DNA from: Roseiarcus sp963781895
GTDB lineage: Bacteria > Pseudomonadota > Alphaproteobacteria > Rhizobiales > Beijerinckiaceae
Length of the DNA: 64,000 bases
Direction: 5' to 3'
NCBI GenBank assembly: GCA_963781895.1
Contig: CAWAIM010000008.1
Span: 1-64,000, forward strand
In this document: positions 60,080-64,000 of the stretch, piece after piece
Layout of the letters: each line of letters opens with the position of its first letter
Numbering within the stretch: the first letter of the stretch is position 1
The notes under the pieces: generated by a model
What the model was told of the DNA's origin: nothing
Database searches by the model: none
What the model saw: only the letters and a program-made list of their open reading frames with translations
Position numbers and translations under genes: made by a program

Positions 60080-60904
60080 ATGAAGCTGATGTTTCTCGGA
60101 TGCTTGGCCGCCCTGAGCATGACCGGCGCGTCCCTTGGCTCCCCGGCTTTGGCGCAGCCCGTTTGCAGGCAGGGATACGTCTGGCGGGAAGCCTTTTCCG
60201 GCGACACCGTATGCGTATCGGTTGAGAGGCGCCGGCAGGTCGCGGACGAAAACGCGGCGGCGGCTTCGCGGCGGAACCCGCGTGGAGGCGCCTACGGGCC
60301 GAACACCTGCCTCCCCGGCTTCGTCTGGCGTAACGCGGCGCCGAACGATCTCGTCTGCGTCCCTCCCCCTTCCCGTGATCTGGCCGCTGAGGACAACGCC
60401 GCCAGCGCTTCGCACACCGCCGCCGCCTCGCCCGCTCCAGCGCCCGCGCCCGCCGCCAGCGCTTACCAGCTCAGCGCATGGTCGGGATGGAACCGCATCG
60501 ACGGCGCGGAATATCGCTATCGATGGGGATGGAATCCGCGGGCCGCCAATTTTCCCGGCACTATCGACGCGCTGTTCGAGGTCCACAATCGTCTGCCGGG
60601 GAACTGGACCGGCGCCGCCCGTTCGATCACCTGCACATCGAACACTTTGGGCGCCAGCGCGCCCGACATGACTCTACGACCCGGCGAAACCAGGCCCGTC
60701 AAGTTCACGACCGCGAACTGCGGCTCCCGCGATCGGCCGTTTTTCAAGCCGAGCGTGGTGCGAAGCGGCACATCTGTAATTCCTGCACGGCCCGCCGGTT
60801 CCCGCCTTCACTGTGCAGCGGCTCAAACTCTCGCGAAGAATCGGGCTCTTATCGCGTTAGCCGCGCTCCCGGCGCACGCGCTCGGAGGCGAGAGCGAGGA
60901 TTAA
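60080..60904 (+). CDS. secreted protein with duplicated Cys-VWR motif
   Basis: Not a family that I can name. Signal peptide LMFLGCLAALSMTGASLGSP, cut near ALA. Two copies of a short motif follow: CRQGYVWREAFSGDTVCV (about residues 29-46) and CLPGFVWRNAAPNDLVCV (about 77-94), each ended by a helix R-x-x-A-x-(D/E)-(E/D)-N-A. A proline/alanine linker and a beta-rich C-terminal domain (IDALFEVHNRLPGNWTGAAR) come after. The last 40 residues may be frameshifted near 60790; a corrected frame would end earlier. Function unknown. Confidence 0.75.
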   Translation: MKLMFLGCLAALSMTGASLGSPALAQPVCRQGYVWREAFSGDTVCVSVERRRQVADENAAAASRRNPRGGAYGPNTCLPGFVWRNAAPNDLVCVPPPSRDLAAEDNAASASHTAAASPAPAPAPAASAYQLSAWSGWNRIDGAEYRYRWGWNPRAANFPGTIDALFEVHNRLPGNWTGAARSITCTSNTLGASAPDMTLRPGETRPVKFTTANCGSRDRPFFKPSVVRSGTSVIPARPAGSRLHCAAAQTLAKNRALIALAALPAHALGGESED

Positions 60905-61079
60905 CAACACATTATTAATGTAATATCATCTTCCAGGCGTTGGTGCGCCGCCGGCCAATCCTTCGAGCCGCCCCGCAAGGGTCGCCGGCCCGTCGAACGC
61001 GCCGGGCCGGCCCGGCCCAAAAAGGCGCCGCAAGGCTTTGAAACTACGGATTCCGCGGCCGAAAATGGCTCGCGCGGCG

Positions 61080-62050
61080 TCACGGCGCCCGGCAGGCGTC
61101 GACCAGCCGCTTGAGCTCGGCGCGGCGCGTCGCGTCCAGCGCGCCCAGCCGGTCCGCTTCGCCCGAGCGGTCGATGACGTCGGCGACGCACCGGCAGCCG
61201 CGCTCGCAATCCTCGGCCTCCCTCCCGCTGGCCACACAGGCGCGCTGGCAGGCGGCGAGGAAGGCGGGACGGTCGGCGGGAGGCGCGAGGCCGCCCCATG
61301 CGGTCAGGACGGTGAGCGCTCCGATCAGCAGCGGCTGGTGGACGAGATAGACGATGAGGCTGTGGCGTCCGGCGAAGCATAGCGCCCGCGACGGCCGCGA
61401 CGCGGCGCGCCAGCGCTCAGGCGACGTCAGCCATGCGATCACTCCGGGCAGGCGCGCGAGGCCGAGGCCGATCAGGACCACCCCTCCCCAGGGCAGGAGC
61501 GGGCGCCAGTCGAGCGTGTTCGGCAACGCTTCGCCGAGCCCGAGCCACAGAAGCGCGGGCGGATCGAACAGTTTCGAATGAACGAAGGCCGGCGTCACAA
61601 TGGCGACGGCGCCCGACGGCGAGGCTCGCCCAGGCGGGCGCCTCGACGAAGGGCGCGGCGAGAAGGCTCGCGACCGCGATGCAGTGGAGGATGCCGAACA
61701 GGATCGGCTCGCCGGGCGCGAACACGAAGCTTCCGCCGGTCACCAGCGCCGCCGCGCCGGCGACCAGACCGAGCCGCCGCCAGAAGGCGGGCCAGTTCAG
61801 CCGGTCGACGATGAGCGAGCGCCAGCGATAGTCCGACCAGCGCCAGAAAGGCGCTCGCCACCGCATGCGAAAAAAGCCGCAGCGGCAGCGAGAACGGAAG
61901 CATCGGCGAAGCGAGGCGAAAATCGGCGAGGTCCCAGCTCAGATGGTAGAAAGCCATGCCGATCAGCGCCACGCCGCGGGCGCAATCGACCGCGTCGACG
62001 CGGCCGCCGCGCTTGACCGCGCGGCCGTCCCCGGGCGCGTCGGCGTTCAC
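61080..62050 (-). CDS. DUF1624 heparan-alpha-glucosaminide acetyltransferase-like membrane protein (two frameshifts)
   Basis: Multi-pass membrane protein. The N-terminus RVDAVDCARGVALIGMAFYH then LSWDLADF is the DUF1624 signature, and AVASAFLALVGLSLALAHRR, IVDRLNWPAFWRRLGLVAGA, FGILHCIAVASLLAAP and ALCFAGRHSLIVYLVHQPLL are further membrane blocks. Frame breaks near 61850 and 61610 divide it into three frames. The C-terminal 70 residues are Cys-rich (CQRACVASGREAEDCERGC) and probably periplasmic or cytosolic. GTG 62050 overlaps the dapF stop. Acyl transfer to a sugar is inferred from family only. Confidence 0.83.
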
Positions 62051-62931
62051 GGCGCGGCGGCTTCGAACAGCGCCTCGTCGAGAATGACCTCGCCTTCGTA
62101 TTCGACCGGGCCGGTCATCAGCACGTGATCGTCCGACGTCCGCCATTCGATCTCGAGCTCGCCGCCGGGAAGCCTGACGATTCCCTTGCGCTCCATCAGG
62201 TCGAGACGCGAGGCCGCGACCAGGGTCGCGCAGGCGGCCGAGCCGCAGGCGAGCGTCAGCCCGACGCCGCGCTCCCAGACCCGCGCCGTCACGTCGTCGC
62301 GCGCGTTGATCTGCGCGAAGGTGACGTTGGCCTTCTCCGGGAACATCGGATGGACTTCGATCTTCGCGCCCCACGCCGCCGCGTCGACATGCGCCAGATC
62401 GGGCACGAAGAACACCGCGTGCGGATTGCCCATGCTGACGACGCAGGCGGGCCCGAGCCCGGCCGGCCCCCCTGCCTCGGGCCAGGAAAGGTCGACGCGC
62501 CGCGTGTCCTCGACGGCGCGGGCCAGCGGAATTGCCTCCCAGCCGAGCCGCGGCGCCCCCATGTCGACCCGATACGACCAGGGGCCGAGCCGCTCGCAGG
62601 CGATCAGGCCGGAATCCGTCTCCACCTCGACCGCTTCGACGCCGAGCTGCCGGCACAGCCGGTCCGCGACGCAGCGCGCGCCATTGCCACAGGCGCCGGC
62701 CAGCGAGCCGTCGTTGTTGTAGATGCGGACGCGGGCGGCCGTTCCGGCGCGCCCCGGATCGCTCAGCACCATCATCTGATCGTAGTCGAGCCCGGGCGCG
62801 CGATGGATGGCCCGGGCGTCCTCGGGCGTCGGCGCGAAACGCGAACCGCGCAGATCGAACACCAGAATCTTGTTGCCCGCTCCGTTCATGCGCGCGATCG
62901 CGCGCCCGGCAAGCGGATGGCGCCGGGTCAC
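62047..62931 (-). CDS. dapF: diaminopimelate epimerase
   Basis: Interconverts LL- and meso-diaminopimelate for lysine and cell wall synthesis. Both catalytic cysteines are in their motifs: AGACGNGARCVADRL and TLACGSAACATLVAASRLDL. N-terminal MNGAGNKILVFDLRG and NPHAVFFVPDL are standard. Length 294. An ATG 42 bases downstream (MNGAGNK) is the alternative start used by many homologues. Confidence 0.95.
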   Translation of the reverse strand: MTRRHPLAGRAIARMNGAGNKILVFDLRGSRFAPTPEDARAIHRAPGLDYDQMMVLSDPGRAGTAARVRIYNNDGSLAGACGNGARCVADRLCRQLGVEAVEVETDSGLIACERLGPWSYRVDMGAPRLGWEAIPLARAVEDTRRVDLSWPEAGGPAGLGPACVVSMGNPHAVFFVPDLAHVDAAAWGAKIEVHPMFPEKANVTFAQINARDDVTARVWERGVGLTLACGSAACATLVAASRLDLMERKGIVRLPGGELEIEWRTSDDHVLMTGPVEYEGEVILDEALFEAAAP

Positions 62932-62932
62932 G

Positions 62933-63454
62933 TCACTCGTCTCCTTTGCGGGAGCGCGTCGATTTGTCGATCGCCCGCGCGCCGAGGCGCGTCAAGGCGT
63001 CGCGCAGCTCCCCGTCTTCGATCGAGGCCGCGGCGCGGCTCGCGGCGGCCTCGGCCTCGGCGCTCGGGGCCGGCGGCGCGCGGCGCCTTTCCTTCGGCGG
63101 CGGCAGCGGACCCTGCCGAAAGGCGATCTTGTCGACGCAGCGCCAGCCCAGATGCGCATTGACCCTGGCGACAATGATGCCGGCGCCGTGCTGCGCCTCG
63201 AGCGCGAAAGCGCCGTCGACCCTCAGCACCAGCGTCGCGGGCGCGAGCGCCGCCTCGGGATCGCGCCTGGGCGGGCGCGGCGGCCATTGCAACTGGATCG
63301 GCCGGGCGTAGCGCGCGATGGTCTCGCCGACGATCGCCGGCCAATCGGCGATCAGGCTCGCCTCGCTCAGGCCCCGCGCGGCGAGCGTCGCCTCGATGAC
63401 CTCGGGCATGAATTCAGCGAGCGGCTTGGCGCCGCGGCGTACAGGTTTCATCAT
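62933..63454 (-). CDS. DciA/DUF721 family protein
   Basis: DciA-type protein that helps load the replicative helicase in bacteria lacking DnaC. Family block LAEFMPEVIEATLAARGLSE, followed by ADWPAIVGETIARYARPIQL and VNAHLGWRCVDKIAFRQGPL. Start is one of two adjacent ATG codons (63454 or 63451). It is divergent from mutY, the usual arrangement in Hyphomicrobiales. Length about 173. Confidence 0.88.
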   Translation of the reverse strand: MMKPVRRGAKPLAEFMPEVIEATLAARGLSEASLIADWPAIVGETIARYARPIQLQWPPRPPRRDPEAALAPATLVLRVDGAFALEAQHGAGIIVARVNAHLGWRCVDKIAFRQGPLPPPKERRRAPPAPSAEAEAAASRAAASIEDGELRDALTRLGARAIDKSTRSRKGDE

Positions 63455-63481
63455 CGTCCCGACGGGAAGAGGGTCAATCGC

Positions 63482-64000
63482 ATGAACGCCAATGTAAGCG
63501 CGCTCGAGCTCGAGACAAAGCGAAAGGCCATTGTCGCGCGGACCCTTCGATGGTGGGACCGCCATCGCCGCGAGCTTGTCTGGCGCCCGGCGCCGGGGGA
63601 GACGCCCGATCCCTACCGGGTTTGGCTGTCGGAAGTGCTGTTGCAGCAGACGACCGCCCAGGCGGCGACCCCCTATTATCAGGTATTTGTCGCGAAATGG
63701 CCCCGGGTCGAGGATCTCGCCGCCGCCCCGGGCGAAGCCGTCGTGAGCGCCTTCGCCGGCCTCGGCTATTATTCTCGGGCGCGCAACCTGCATGCCTGCG
63801 CCAAGGAGATCGCCCGGCGCGGCGGGCGATTTCCGAGCGAAGAGGTCGAACTGCGCGCGGCTTCCCGGCGTCGGCGACTACACCGCGGCGGCGATCGCCG
63901 CGATCGCCTTTGGCCGCCAAGCCGCCCCTGTCGACGGCAATGTCGCCCGCATTTTGGCGCGTCTCCTCGCCCTGGAGGCGCCGATCGTTGAGGCCAGAGG
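63482..64000 (+). CDS. mutY: A/G-specific adenine glycosylase, 5' part
   Basis: Removes adenine mispaired with 8-oxoguanine. N-terminal segment WRPAPGETPDPYRVWLSEVL, then LQQTTAQAATPYYQVFVAKW and FAGLGYYSRARNLHACAKEI. After removing one G near 63861 the helix-hairpin-helix and catalytic Asp follow: LPGVGDYTAAAIAAIAFG and PVDGNVARILARLLALE. The gene runs off the window end, so the iron-sulfur and NUDIX-like domains are not visible. Confidence 0.92.

Overview
The window looks like a chromosome piece from a high-GC alphaproteobacterium of the order Hyphomicrobiales (Rhizobiales). I infer this from the gene types (IalB-like protein, alphaproteobacterial porin, DUF6867 in a liv operon, dciA divergent from mutY, PbpC next to an alpha-2-macroglobulin). 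A Beijerinckiaceae/Methylocystaceae-type member is possible, but I cannot fix the genus. A striking technical property is that more than twenty conserved genes carry frameshifts, and nearly all that I could resolve at base level are single-base insertions. This points to an insertion-prone long-read assembly rather than real gene decay, so I annotate these genes end to end.

Left part (1-10.1 kb) is accessory in character. It holds a broken porin, a scar made of two head-to-head remnants of molybdate-binding (TOBE) proteins, an orphan Ser/Thr kinase with a proline-rich tail, and an NAD-dependent epimerase. A small acyl-chemistry group follows (acyl carrier protein, AMP-forming ligase, hexapeptide acyltransferase), lying between remnants of an IS1380-family and an IS66-like transposase, then a small HTH protein.

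Middle-left (10.4-28.0 kb) is metabolic. After a CcdA-like protein comes a complete branched-chain amino acid type ABC transporter (livH, M, G, F, DUF6867, substrate-binding protein, all minus strand). Divergent from it is a long operon for a form II aerobic CO dehydrogenase-like molybdenum hydroxylase: coxG, S, L, M, D, an SRPBCC protein, coxE, a CDGSH iron-sulfur protein, two XdhC-type proteins, a molybdopterin-binding protein and a MobA-like nucleotidyltransferase. Structural subunits, AAA+/VWA maturation pair and cofactor insertion factors are all together. CoxL has AYRGAGR rather than the CO-specific AYRCSFR, so the true substrate is open.

Middle (28.1-35.4 kb) is a surface and signalling locus: secreted FecR-domain protein, PEP-CTERM protein, a large autotransporter and a convergent CHASE2-adenylate cyclase.

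Right part (35.5-64 kb) is mostly housekeeping: radC, map, a CinA-type protein, gpt, tRNA-Leu(TAA), a KamA/EpmB-like radical SAM enzyme, DUF4239, a GNAT acetyltransferase, quinone oxidoreductase, IalB-like protein, ubiG divergent from lysC, a glycine-zipper lipoprotein, an SDR, cbpA-cbpM, pbpC with alpha-2-macroglobulin, a VapC remnant, a peptidoglycan-binding protease-like protein abutting a truncated FAD monooxygenase, an AhpD-like protein, a secreted repeat protein, a DUF1624 membrane protein, dapF, dciA and the 5' part of mutY.
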